Part shown: piece after piece, positions 37,302-47,271 of the stretch | Layout of the letters: every line of letters starts with the position of its first letter | How positions within the stretch are numbered: position 1 is the first letter of the stretch | Assembly: GCF_014385165.1 (NCBI RefSeq) | Contig: NZ_JACRTF010000001.1 | Span: 310,001 to 374,000, forward strand | Length of the DNA: 64,000 nt | Origin: Jilunia laotingensis | GTDB lineage: Bacteria; Bacteroidota; Bacteroidia; Bacteroidales; Bacteroidaceae | Direction of reading: 5' to 3' | Position numbers and translations under genes: made by a program | Notes under the pieces: model-generated | Seen by the model: the letters and a program-made list of their open reading frames with translations, nothing else | Databases searched by the model: none | Told to the model about the DNA's origin: nothing

Positions 37302-38417
37302 TTATTTTAATACACTATTACTTTTGGTTTCCATTCGATTCAGCGCACGAACCTTCATCACCGGTGCCATCGTTGCATCCGAAATTGTGAGTTCGCCATC
37401 ATACACAGCCTTGATATGACTCCCAAAATAGGAATATCCATCGACCTCGATCCTGTATTTTCCATCATCAGATCTATTTACATCTACCTTTCCGAGACTC
37501 AGCCACCAAATACTTTCATATTCTGCCTTTCCCAATTTGAATGCGTAACTTGGATACAACGTACCATAAGGGTTAAAATACCCTGGCTTTGCGGTCATCT
37601 CTTTCTCCTCCATTGAAAAAGTATAACTACCTGTAGTGATCGAAGTCCGATCACCCGGTGGGCAGAATAGCTCCAACCCCACCCCATATTTCCCATCCGA
37701 TGTGGTAAAATCCAGCAGTATGTCACTTGTCCCATTTTTGAAAAAGTCTCCCCAATACTCTGTACGCACCACCTCTTCAAGCACAAGATTCAATTCTGAT
37801 ACCTGCTGAGGTTCATATTTATAACCGACAAAAATAAGTGGGAGCTTCCCTTCGTACACCACATGAACCGGATTGTCGTCCTCATCTTCCATATCCATCA
37901 CGATGGAATATACTTCATCTTCATTTTTAGAAATAACAATTTTCCCCGTTGTCAATGCTGTAAAAATCTCATGCCCTTCACGATCCACTTCCGACAGGTA
38001 AGTAGACACCGCATAACAAGGCCCGTCACTGCAAATAAGTTCCCCCGGATTGAAAGTTCCGACAAGGCTTCCTACGAGCGAAACCGGCTTATACGTTCCT
38101 ACCTCCGGCATATAGTCGGATCTCATTTTCGAATTGATCTCTAAAAGGACGTATTTACCGTTCTTTGTATATCCTTCTTGCTCCCTATTCCAGTCCAGAC
38201 CATCTGAAAGTACCATAGAAATAAAATTAGTCCCATTCCCGTTACTATCTCCGTAGAACTCACCGGAAATAAAATGATTAAGATATATGACGGTATCTTC
38301 TATGCCCTCATCTCCCTTGCCTCCTATCACCGGATCGGTGATTTCCTTCTCATCATTGCACGCAGCAGTAACAATGATACTAATTAAGAAAAATAAAAAA
38401 ACGACTTTCTTCTTCAT
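37302..38417 (-). CDS. Lipoprotein with internally duplicated domain (module 3, first gene)
   Basis: A 371-residue lipoprotein (MKKKVVFLFFLISIIVTAAC). It has two related domains with shared spacing of motifs: FYGDSNGNGTN / YWGDFFKNGTS near the start, then PEVGTYKPVS / ITTGSYTFSM, then GTFNPGE / GYFNPYG, and VHVVYEGKL / IKAVYDGEL at the end. It appears paralogous to the third gene of the operon. The start at 38417 has a GGAGG ribosome-binding site; the longer frame is rejected. It is divergent from the module 3 regulator. No known domain name can be given. Confidence 0.75.
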   Translation of the reverse strand: MKKKVVFLFFLISIIVTAACNDEKEITDPVIGGKGDEGIEDTVIYLNHFISGEFYGDSNGNGTNFISMVLSDGLDWNREQEGYTKNGKYVLLEINSKMRSDYMPEVGTYKPVSLVGSLVGTFNPGELICSDGPCYAVSTYLSEVDREGHEIFTALTTGKIVISKNEDEVYSIVMDMEDEDDNPVHVVYEGKLPLIFVGYKYEPQQVSELNLVLEEVVRTEYWGDFFKNGTSDILLDFTTSDGKYGVGLELFCPPGDRTSITTGSYTFSMEEKEMTAKPGYFNPYGTLYPSYAFKLGKAEYESIWWLSLGKVDVNRSDDGKYRIEVDGYSYFGSHIKAVYDGELTISDATMAPVMKVRALNRMETKSNSVLK

Positions 38418-38533
38418 ACTATCCTCCATTCTTGAAATGTAATAAAAACACATTATGTAAGCTTCTAATTCAGTCGGAGTGAAAAGACAATTCAACTCTA
38501 AATTTCAGATTAAAACATTTACGACTTATTTTG

Positions 38534-38565
38534 CAAACTTATACACATCGATGCGTAAGTGCAAA
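38534..38565 (-). promoter_or_regulatory. Promoter of the module 3 lipoprotein operon
   Basis: On the minus strand: TTTG (38562-38565), 20 bases, TAAGTTTG (38534-38541). The predicted leader is about 110 bases, long compared with other genes here. Confidence 0.8.
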
Positions 38566-38618
38566 AAAAAGTAATATACAAAACATATACATTGACCAAT
38601 TTATATTATATTTGTACT

Positions 38619-40145
38619 ATGAAATACATTATTTTACTCATAATCCTTGTAACTAATACATCATTTCTAAATGCAGGCTTAACAGCCTCTTTCAGGACGA
38701 AGACGGATGCCGTTTCCGATAGTTTGTCCTACGATTCTTCACGTGTCACACTCCAAAAAGCGATCGAACAGCTACATCATTCGGAATATGTACAATCATT
38801 CAATACTTTTAATAAAAGCGCACCACTATTTCTCAAGACAGGTGATATCCGAAATGCCGCCAGATGCTATGCAAACATGGGACTCATCTTCATGGAAATC
38901 CAAGAATACGAAAAAGCAATAACAAATTTTCAAAAAGCCGACAGTCTGTTTCTGTCCATGAACGCTGTTGAAGAGCAACTTTTTTGCAAAAAAGATTTAG
39001 CTCTGTGTTATGGAAATAGCGGAAAGCCCGAAAAAGCATGTGATCTCTTAAAAATGGTCATAGAAAAGGAACTGCCTCAAATACAAAATATCAAATTAAA
39101 AATCGCCTGTTTATTTGCCTATTGTGATTACCTTAATGATATTGAAGAAGAAAAGAAATACATAATTGAAGCCTATGATCTTGCCCTAGAAACAGATGAT
39201 AGCCAATTGATACGTGCCGCCATACTAAATTTGGGATGGGTAAATTATAAAACCGGCAACCTGATTCTCGCAGAAAAATACGTTAATCAAATATATGATT
39301 CGCTACACCAAGATGAAAACGAATCGTCTCTTACTTCGTTAGAAGGTAATACATACAGCTTGCTATCACAACTCTATGCGAAAAAGAAGATATGGGAGAA
39401 AGCTTACCATTTCCAGTTACAATATGAAGAGTGCCAAAAGCTTGATAACAAAACAAAAGCGATCAAACACATCCAACATCTTGAAATTCGCAAAGAAATC
39501 GAGCAGCAACAGCTCAAGTTCGAACAGGCACAAATGGAAATAAAACAAAAACAGGAACGGTCTATTTTTGTAGGAATTGCATTGACAGTCCTTCTGATAA
39601 TGTCCGGCATCATTATATTCCTTCTCTATAAACGTGAACAAGCCGAGAAGAAGCTTCGAAAGATAGAAAGAAAAGAGTATACCACAAAACTTGTCAACGA
39701 ACATCACAAAGTAGAAGCAAAAAGCAGAGAACTTTCAACCAACACCATGCTCCTCATGAAAAAGAATGAAGTACTCAAAAAATTAAAAAACCAGATCGAA
39801 GGTTATAAAGAGACAGGGCAGATTGAAGCTCCTACTGAAAAAGAAATAAAAGGAAAAATAAACGAAGCTTTAAGCGAGAACAGCGATTGGGAAGCTTTCA
39901 AACTGCAATTTAATGAAATACACCCTTTATTCTTTAATACTTTACTAAAACTGCACCCCGGACTAAGTAATAATGAGTTGCGGTTATGCGCTTATCTAAA
40001 GATGCACCTGAACACCAAACAAATAGCACAACTTATTTCCGTACAGCCTCAAACGGTCACCATAGCCCGTTATCGCATGAAGAAGAAAATGAATCTGGAC
40101 AAAGACGTCTCTCTGGATGAGTATATCAAACAGCTTGACAGCTAA
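38619..40145 (+). CDS. Membrane-anchored TPR regulator with LuxR-type HTH (module 3 regulator)
   Basis: A 508-residue protein from ATG 38619. The signal sequence MKYIILLIILVTNTSF is followed by TPR repeats (ARCYANMGLIFMEIQEYEKA) to about residue 300, a transmembrane helix near 315-338 (FVGIALTVLLIMSGIIIFLL), a coiled coil, and a C-terminal LuxR-like HTH (about 448-495: LRLCAYLKMHLNTKQIAQLI, TVTIARYRMKKKM). It is divergent from the three lipoprotein genes it probably controls. A TATATTTG -7-like box ends only 4 bases before the ATG, so the mRNA may have almost no leader. The GTG start at 38559 is less likely because it hides the signal sequence. Confidence 0.82.
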   Translation: MKYIILLIILVTNTSFLNAGLTASFRTKTDAVSDSLSYDSSRVTLQKAIEQLHHSEYVQSFNTFNKSAPLFLKTGDIRNAARCYANMGLIFMEIQEYEKAITNFQKADSLFLSMNAVEEQLFCKKDLALCYGNSGKPEKACDLLKMVIEKELPQIQNIKLKIACLFAYCDYLNDIEEEKKYIIEAYDLALETDDSQLIRAAILNLGWVNYKTGNLILAEKYVNQIYDSLHQDENESSLTSLEGNTYSLLSQLYAKKKIWEKAYHFQLQYEECQKLDNKTKAIKHIQHLEIRKEIEQQQLKFEQAQMEIKQKQERSIFVGIALTVLLIMSGIIIFLLYKREQAEKKLRKIERKEYTTKLVNEHHKVEAKSRELSTNTMLLMKKNEVLKKLKNQIEGYKETGQIEAPTEKEIKGKINEALSENSDWEAFKLQFNEIHPLFFNTLLKLHPGLSNNELRLCAYLKMHLNTKQIAQLISVQPQTVTIARYRMKKKMNLDKDVSLDEYIKQLDS

Positions 40146-40455
40146 AATATCTTTTTGACACTTTGCATTTCCAATACGTCCTCAGTAGCGATATTCCAAT
40201 CAATGTCAAGCTTGATTAAGAAAAACGTAATGCAGAGCGATTAGCATTTTTCATTTTATAAGCCAATCAGCGAAATAAGACATATAATTCTCTGTATATT
40301 CCTTTGATACTTCAAAAACGACAAACATAATAAGATTCCAATTTCCATCCGTCAAAAAGAAAGATTTAGCCAACAGAAGGCAAGTAGAGAGAAAAAGAGG
40401 AAAAACACATGTTTTCTTGGTCTTTTAACCCCCAATTTGCCGGAAAAGGTTATCC

Positions 40456-40565
40456 CATTTGATGGAAATAGCTACTCCATCCATTGGCTATTACTATTTC
40501 ATCTGTTGGCAATGGCTATTTCATTTGATGAGAACAGCGATCCAATCCGCCAATTAAGGCTATTT
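40456..40565. repeat. Degenerate 22-bp tandem repeat array (five units)
   Basis: Units begin at 40456, 40478, 40500, 40522 and about 40543-40544, a 22-base period. The shared pattern is CATytgtTGG followed about 6 bases later by GGCTATTT; single units match it with several changes. It lies in the 678-base gap 40146-40823 between the module 3 regulator and guaA. The rest of that gap is AT-rich, with terminator-like hairpins near guaA and nothing else I can name. Confidence 0.65.
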
Positions 40566-40739
40566 AATATGTTTAAAAGCAGCTTTTTGCTCGTTTTCAC
40601 TTTGAGAACAGCAAAACTCAACGCTATTTCGTCCATTTCACAAAAGAGCTTCGTCATCAATAAAAGGGAAAAAACATCATATTGTCAAGCAAACCATGAA
40701 TTTTCTATAAAATAGTAATCAACGCCTGCCATAAACTTA

Positions 40740-40811
40740 AATAGCCCCGGCTTTATGCAAGTCGAGGCTATTCAAGTATCATCCAAGAGAGGGATTATCT
40801 TATTGATAATC
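40740..40811 (-). terminator. Terminator region downstream of guaA
   Basis: Two hairpins lie after the guaA stop. The nearer one (40793-40811) has perfect 7-bp arms GATTATC/GATAATC. The further one (40740-40772) has 14-base arms with one mismatch and one G-U pair. The second, with flanking T/A tracts, is the better terminator. Confidence 0.65.
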
Positions 40812-40823
40812 AGCTACCAGCTA

Positions 40824-42347
40824 TTATTCCCACTCAATTGTTGCGGGTGGTTTTGACGAAATATCATAGGTTACACGGTTTACACCTTTCACCTTGTTGA
40901 TAATGTCATTGGAGACTTTCCCAAGGAATTCATAAGGCAAATGCGACCAATCAGCGGTCATTGCATCGGTAGAAGTAACGGCACGCAAGGCAACAGCACG
41001 TTCATACGTACGCTCATCTCCCATTACACCTACAGACTGTACCGGAAGCAGAATCACTCCAGCCTGCCATACCTGGTCGTACAATCCCCAATCGCGCAGA
41101 CCTTGAATAAAGATATCATCTGCATCTTGCAAGATACGAACCTTTTCGGGAGTTATATCTCCAAGAATACGTACAGCCAAACCCGGTCCCGGGAACGGAT
41201 GACGGGTGATCAGATGTTCGGGCATTCCCAACTCACGTCCTACACGACGAACCTCATCTTTAAACAGCAAACGAAGTGGTTCACAAAGCTTAAGATGCAT
41301 CTTTTCGGGTAAACCACCCACATTGTGGTGGCTCTTAATAACCGTACCAGTTATGGACAACGACTCAATGCAGTCAGGATAAATAGTTCCCTGCGCCAGC
41401 CATTTCACATCCTTTATTTTATGAGCTTCTTCATCGAACACATCGATAAAGCCCTTACCTATAATTTTACGTTTACGCTCTGGTTCACTTACACTCTCCA
41501 ACTCAGCAAAGAATTTGGCACTGGCATCTACCCCGATCACGTTCAGACCGAGACATTCGTAATCATGCATCACGTTTTTGAATTCATTCTTACGCAACAT
41601 ACCATGATCTACAAAGATACAAGTAAGATTCTTGCCGATCGCCCTGTTTAATAACACAGCCGCAACGGACGAATCGACACCACCGCTTAGGCCGAGTACC
41701 ACTTTATCATCGCCCAACTGTGCTTTCAATTCAGCTACCGTACTTTCGATAAAGGAAGCCGGAGACCAGTCTTGCTTGCAACCGCAAACATCTCCTACAA
41801 AGTTTTTCAGAATTTGAGTACCGTCTTCACTATGGAATACTTCCGGATGGAATTGCACGCCCCACACCGACTCCCCTTCTATCTGATAAGCAGCAATTTC
41901 CACTTTGTCTGTTGAGGCAATCTTCTTAAAATTAGAAGGTATCGCTGTGATTGTGTCACCGTGACTCATCCACACCTGAGTATTTTCTTTCACTCCTTTG
42001 AACAACACATTGTCCTTGCAGAAAGAAGTAAGATGTGCGCGGCCATACTCGCGAGTACCTGCCGGTTCAACTTTTCCATCATTCGTATAAGCCATGAACT
42101 GTGCGCCGTAGCATATTCCCAAAATGGGATATTTGCCACGAATCTCACTCAGATCCACTTTAAAAGCACTTTCATCATATACCGAGAAAGGACTTCCTGA
42201 AAGAATGACGCCTTTTATACTTTCATCTCCTTTAGGGAACTTGTTGTAAGGAACAATTTCACAATACGTGTCCAGTTCGCGAACACGGCGACCGATAAGT
42301 TGCGTAGTCTGCGATCCGAAATCAAGGATTATTATTTTTTCCTGCAT
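40824..42347 (-). CDS. guaA: GMP synthase (glutamine-hydrolysing)
   Basis: A 507-residue enzyme that converts XMP to GMP using glutamine and ATP. The N-terminal class I amidotransferase domain has Cys in ILGICYGAQ and His in WGVQFHPEV. The ATP pyrophosphatase domain has the PP-loop [14 protein letters not shown], and the C-terminal dimerisation domain ends PPATIEWE, the classic end. The start [13 protein letters not shown] at 42347 is standard; an 18-residue upstream extension is rejected. It lies 75 bases downstream of mscL with its own -7 box. Confidence 0.99.
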   Translation of the reverse strand: MQEKIIILDFGSQTTQLIGRRVRELDTYCEIVPYNKFPKGDESIKGVILSGSPFSVYDESAFKVDLSEIRGKYPILGICYGAQFMAYTNDGKVEPAGTREYGRAHLTSFCKDNVLFKGVKENTQVWMSHGDTITAIPSNFKKIASTDKVEIAAYQIEGESVWGVQFHPEVFHSEDGTQILKNFVGDVCGCKQDWSPASFIESTVAELKAQLGDDKVVLGLSGGVDSSVAAVLLNRAIGKNLTCIFVDHGMLRKNEFKNVMHDYECLGLNVIGVDASAKFFAELESVSEPERKRKIIGKGFIDVFDEEAHKIKDVKWLAQGTIYPDCIESLSITGTVIKSHHNVGGLPEKMHLKLCEPLRLLFKDEVRRVGRELGMPEHLITRHPFPGPGLAVRILGDITPEKVRILQDADDIFIQGLRDWGLYDQVWQAGVILLPVQSVGVMGDERTYERAVALRAVTSTDAMTADWSHLPYEFLGKVSNDIINKVKGVNRVTYDISSKPPATIEWE

Positions 42348-42378
42348 ATAAATGTATGGATTTTGAATAAATGATCTG

Positions 42379-42386
42379 CAAAAGTA
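42379..42386 (-). promoter_or_regulatory. -7 element of the guaA promoter
   Basis: On the minus strand TACTTTTG, 31 bases before the ATG at 42347, fits TAnnTTTG. No -33 match at the right spacing. Confidence 0.55.
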
Positions 42387-42422
42387 GGAAAAACTACGCA
42401 ATCTATCTGAAAAATGGTCTAT

Positions 42423-42857
42423 TTATTTTGCATTTTGTTCTTTTAGCAAGTCACGTATTTCAGTAAGCAACACTTCTTCCTTGGTTGGAGCAGGGGGGGC
42501 AGCCGGTGCAGCCTCCTCCTTCTTTTTTGTCAATTTCATTATCAAACGCAAAAAGACGAATATAGAGAAAGCGATGATCAAAAAATCGAAAGTGACCTGA
42601 AGGAAATTACCGTAATTCAATGAGACGGCAGCGATCTCTTTTCCATCGACCACCTCTGCAGGCTTCATCACCCATTTCAAATCTGAAAAGTTTACTCCAC
42701 CGATCAACAGACCCAGCGGAGGCATTATCAAGTCTGACACCACCGATGACACTATTTTGCCGAAAGCACCACCGATAACAACACCGACTGCCATATCAAT
42801 CAGGTTTCCCCTCATGGCGAAAGCCTTAAAATCCTGTAAGAATGTACTCTTTCCCAT
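42423..42857 (-). CDS. mscL: Large-conductance mechanosensitive channel
   Basis: A 144-residue protein. [24 protein letters not shown] is the TM1 pore-lining region of MscL and the second helix is [19 protein letters not shown]. Then come an Ala/Pro-rich linker and the C-terminal amphipathic bundle [15 protein letters not shown]. It opens under membrane tension to release solutes on osmotic downshock. It is divergent from the GAPDH gene. Confidence 0.98.
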   Translation of the reverse strand: MGKSTFLQDFKAFAMRGNLIDMAVGVVIGGAFGKIVSSVVSDLIMPPLGLLIGGVNFSDLKWVMKPAEVVDGKEIAAVSLNYGNFLQVTFDFLIIAFSIFVFLRLIMKLTKKKEEAAPAAPPAPTKEEVLLTEIRDLLKEQNAK

Positions 42858-42888
42858 CTTTTTCTTTATTTAATAATAATTTCATATG

Positions 42889-42916
42889 CAAATTTAAAAA
42901 CATTTTCGTAATTTTG
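42889..42916. promoter_or_regulatory. Back-to-back -7 elements for mscL and GAPDH
   Basis: On the minus strand TAAATTTG (42889-42896) lies 31 bases before mscL. On the plus strand TAATTTTG (42909-42916) precedes the GAPDH gene by 78 bases. The two boxes are only 12 bases apart, so the divergent promoters overlap and may compete. Confidence 0.6.
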
Positions 42917-42917
42917 C

Positions 42918-44002
<1,085 letters not shown>

Positions 44003-44024
44003 TTTGTTGTAATAATCTATAAAA

Positions 44025-44059
44025 AAGCTGCTTCGAGAAATCGAAGCGGCTTTTTTTTT
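44025..44059 (+). terminator. GAPDH terminator
   Basis: Arms AAGCTGCTTCGA and TCGAAGCGGCTT (one G-U) with a GAAA tetraloop, then nine T. Confidence 0.95.
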
Positions 44060-44060
44060 G

Positions 44061-44068
44061 TAATTTTG
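44061..44068 (+). promoter_or_regulatory. -7 element of the M3 peptidase gene
   Basis: TAATTTTG immediately after the GAPDH terminator and 30 bases before ATG 44099. Confidence 0.6.
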
Positions 44069-44098
44069 CGTTCCTGTAATATAAACCCTATCAACATA

Positions 44099-46207
44099 AT
44101 GGCTTATATGAAAAAACTAAGTATAACATGTATATTATTCTGTATAATTAGTATGATGAACGCTCAGAATCCTTTTTTTGAAAGATACAATACCCCTCAC
44201 GAAACTGTTCCATTCGATAAAATAAAAACAGACCATTTCGAACCGGCCATTCGTGAAGGTATCCGGCAACAAATTGCCGAAATAGATGCTATCACCGACA
44301 ATCCCGAAACCCCGACTTTTGCCAATACGATTCTAGCTTATGAGAACTCCGGTGAATTGCTTGACCGTGTAGTTACCGTATTCGACAATCTCTGCAGTGC
44401 AGAGACCAATGACACGCTGCAAGCGCTTGCACAAGAAATGATGCCTCTACTTAGTGAGCATGGCAATAATATCAGCCTGAACGAATCACTGTTTAATCGG
44501 GTTAAAATTGTGTATCAGCAAAAGGAGCAAGAGTCGCTCACTCCCGAACAATTGAAATTGCTGGAAAAGATATATGACAGTTTTATCCGTAATGGTGCCA
44601 ACCTTCAGGGGGAAGCCAAAGAAAAATATCGCAAACTGACCAAAGACCTCAGTAGCCTTACCCTTCAGTTTGCCGAAAACAATCTGAAAGAGATCAACAA
44701 CTATCAGTTAGTACTCACGGACGAGAAACAATTGGCCGGTCTTCCGGAAAGTGCGGTAGAAGCAGCCGAGGAGACTGCAAAAGAGAAAGGAATCAAAGGG
44801 TGGATGTTTACTTTACAAGCACCCAGTTTCATACCTTTCATGACGTATGCCGACAACCGCGAATTGCGGAAGGAACTTTATTTTGCTAACAGTACAAAGT
44901 GTACGCACGATAACGAATTCAACAATATTGAGATCGTAAAGAAGATCGTAAACACACGCATGGAGATAGCCCAATTGTTAGGATATGACAATCATGCCCA
45001 ATATGTCTTGCAAAAACGCATGGCTCAAGACAGTAACGCAGTATATGGCTTACTCAACCAATTGTTAGATGCCTACACTCCTACAGCTCAAAAAGAGTAT
45101 CAGGAAGTACTGGAGACCGCACAGCAAGAACAAGGTACGGACTTTGCGCTGATGCCGTGGGATTGGGCATACTACTCCAACAAATTGAAAGACAAAAAAT
45201 TCAATATCAACGAAGAAATGCTACGCCCCTACTTCGAATTGGAGAAAGTGAAAGAAGGCGTATTCGGACTTGCTAACCGGCTTTACGGCATCAGTTTCAG
45301 AAAAAATGCCGATATTCCCGTATATCACAAAGACGTCGAAGCTTATGAAGTATTAGACAAAGATGGAAAATATTTAGCAGTACTCTATACGGACTTTCAT
45401 CCACGGGACGGTAAACGCTCCGGTGCATGGATGACGGAATATAAAGGGCAATGGATTGACGAAAAGACCGGTGAAGACAGCCGCCCACACGTATCTGTCG
45501 TAATGAATTTCACCAAACCGACAGAGAATAAACCGGCTCTGCTGACTTTCGGTGAAGTGGCAACTTTCCTTCATGAATTCGGCCACAGCCTCCATGGTAT
45601 GTTCGCTAATTCTACTTATAGAAGTCTGAGCGGTACTAATGTATACTGGGACTTCGTGGAACTGCCGTCCCAAATCATGGAAAACTTTGCCATTGAAAGT
45701 GACTTTCTTAATACGTTTGCCCGTCATTATCTTACAGGTGAGAAAATACCAGCGGATCTTATCAAACGTCTGGTAGATGCATCCAACTTCAATGTCGCCT
45801 ATGCATGCCTGCGTCAAATCAGTTTCGGACTACTGGACATGGCATGGTATACCCGTAACACTCCTTTTGAAGGTGATGTGAAAGAATACGAACAACAGGC
45901 ATGGGCAAAAGCACAAATACTGCCGGTTGTCAAAGAGGCATGTATGAGTACCAGCTTTTCACATATCTTCGCAGGTGGCTATTCTGCCGGGTACTACAGC
46001 TACAAATGGGCAGAAGTATTGGATGCCGATGCCTTTTCTCTTTTCAGACAAAAAGGTATTTTTGACCGGGATGTAGCCGAATCATTCCGTAACAATATCC
46101 TCTCCAAAGGAGGAACAGAACATCCGATGATTCTCTACAAGCGCTTCAGAGGACAAGAACCAACCATCGATGCACTGCTAACGAGGAATGGAATCATCAA
46201 AAATTAA
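44099..46207 (+). CDS. M3-family metallopeptidase, peptidyl-dipeptidase Dcp type, exported
   Basis: A 702-residue zinc peptidase. A signal peptide (SITCILFCIISMMNAQ) is followed by NPFFERYNTPHETVPFDKIK, the usual start of Dcp-type enzymes. The zinc site is HEFGHSLHG near residue 490, with the third-ligand Glu in the following helix, and SHIFAGGYSAGYYSYKWAEV is the conserved C-terminal substrate-binding region. It removes C-terminal dipeptides from oligopeptides, probably in the periplasm. ATG 44099 or 44108 may be the start; the upstream TTG frame overlaps the promoter. It leads a probable run of genes to 50241. Confidence 0.95.
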   Translation: MAYMKKLSITCILFCIISMMNAQNPFFERYNTPHETVPFDKIKTDHFEPAIREGIRQQIAEIDAITDNPETPTFANTILAYENSGELLDRVVTVFDNLCSAETNDTLQALAQEMMPLLSEHGNNISLNESLFNRVKIVYQQKEQESLTPEQLKLLEKIYDSFIRNGANLQGEAKEKYRKLTKDLSSLTLQFAENNLKEINNYQLVLTDEKQLAGLPESAVEAAEETAKEKGIKGWMFTLQAPSFIPFMTYADNRELRKELYFANSTKCTHDNEFNNIEIVKKIVNTRMEIAQLLGYDNHAQYVLQKRMAQDSNAVYGLLNQLLDAYTPTAQKEYQEVLETAQQEQGTDFALMPWDWAYYSNKLKDKKFNINEEMLRPYFELEKVKEGVFGLANRLYGISFRKNADIPVYHKDVEAYEVLDKDGKYLAVLYTDFHPRDGKRSGAWMTEYKGQWIDEKTGEDSRPHVSVVMNFTKPTENKPALLTFGEVATFLHEFGHSLHGMFANSTYRSLSGTNVYWDFVELPSQIMENFAIESDFLNTFARHYLTGEKIPADLIKRLVDASNFNVAYACLRQISFGLLDMAWYTRNTPFEGDVKEYEQQAWAKAQILPVVKEACMSTSFSHIFAGGYSAGYYSYKWAEVLDADAFSLFRQKGIFDRDVAESFRNNILSKGGTEHPMILYKRFRGQEPTIDALLTRNGIIKN

Positions 46208-46222
46208 AAACGAGTGAGATCA

Positions 46223-46723
46223 ATGAGAAACGTATCGATTCATAAATGGATTATCTGCCTGTTACTTTTCATTCCGGTTATAAGCGGATGCAACAATTCA
46301 GATGATGTGCAGGAAATATTTACGGGAAAAACCTGGAGAATGACTTTCATCGCCAAGGACAAGGAACACAGGTGGTATCCATTCCCCGGAGTCAGTGAAG
46401 GTGTTATAAATTCGTATATCTCAGGGACAAGATCTTTCAGTATCACATTTACCGGCAGCACATCCGATAATGTCATTGCCGGCAACTTTATTGGTACCGG
46501 ATCTGTCACAATGGATGGGAACTGGAGTGCTAATGGAGAAACGAATGCATTTTCTACATCAATCAGCAAAAGCTCCGTCAAAGATTCAAAAGATACACTT
46601 GGAAAATACATCATCGCAGCCATAAAAAAATCGACTTCTTACCTAGGTGACGAAAATAACCTGTATCTTTACTATAAAGATGGTAATGAGACCTTTTTCA
46701 TTGCATTTAAACCTGAAATATAA
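46223..46723 (+). CDS. Small lipoprotein of unknown function
   Basis: A 166-residue protein from ATG 46223. The lipoprotein signal ends VISGC, then NNSDD. The mature part reads FTGKTWRMTFIAKDKEH, and further beta strands (ARSFSITFTGSTSD-like, FIGTGSVTMDGNW) suggest a lipocalin-like or DUF-type beta barrel. No catalytic residues are visible. It starts 15 bases after the peptidase and is followed by the dCMP deaminase gene after 22 bases. I do not recognise the family with certainty. Confidence 0.7.
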   Translation: MRNVSIHKWIICLLLFIPVISGCNNSDDVQEIFTGKTWRMTFIAKDKEHRWYPFPGVSEGVINSYISGTRSFSITFTGSTSDNVIAGNFIGTGSVTMDGNWSANGETNAFSTSISKSSVKDSKDTLGKYIIAAIKKSTSYLGDENNLYLYYKDGNETFFIAFKPEI

Positions 46724-46745
46724 ACCAGCACTACACAATATATCT

Positions 46746-47204
46746 ATGGATAAACAATACGAATTAGATAAACGTTATATTCGGATGGCCAGCATCTGGT
46801 CTGAAAATTCATATTGCCAGCGCCGAAAAGTAGGTGCCCTCATTGTAAAAGACAAAATGATCATTTCGGACGGGTATAACGGCACTCCTTCTGGCTTCGA
46901 AAACATCTGTGAGGATGAAAACAATGTGACGAAGCCCTATGTACTCCATGCCGAAGCTAACGCCATAACAAAAATAGCACGTTCAAACAATAGCAGCGAC
47001 GGGGCTACCATGTATGTTACCGCCTCACCTTGCATTGAATGTGCCAAACTAATCATCCAAGCTGGAATCAAACGTGTGGTTTATTCCGAACACTACCGTT
47101 TGGAAGACGGCATCGAGTTGTTGAAAAGAGCAGGCATCGAAGTTATTTTCGTTGCGACGGATGACGAGAAGCAAACTGTTGCCAATAGAGAGAATAATCA
47201 ATAA
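46746..47204 (+). CDS. dCMP deaminase (deoxycytidylate deaminase family)
   Basis: A 152-residue zinc enzyme. The HAEANAI motif gives the zinc His and catalytic Glu, and SPCIECAKLIIQAG gives the two zinc Cys. NSYCQRRKVGALIVKD and DGYNGTPSGFENICE are the dCMP deaminase (ComE-type) signatures. It makes dUMP for thymidylate synthesis. The start MDKQYELDKRYIRMAS is chosen; a long extension over the upstream gene is rejected. It sits upstream of the S41 peptidase gene. Confidence 0.93.
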   Translation: MDKQYELDKRYIRMASIWSENSYCQRRKVGALIVKDKMIISDGYNGTPSGFENICEDENNVTKPYVLHAEANAITKIARSNNSSDGATMYVTASPCIECAKLIIQAGIKRVVYSEHYRLEDGIELLKRAGIEVIFVATDDEKQTVANRENNQ

Positions 47205-47271
47205 ATACTAATATATGCTGCAGTACAAGTTTTTGTAATTCGTAGCTTGCAGCAATCAATAAGATAAAAAC

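Noticed and set aside
40437..40715. Plus-strand frame of 92 codons over the 22-bp repeats
   Set aside because: It has no start signal and its content is explained by the repeat unit.
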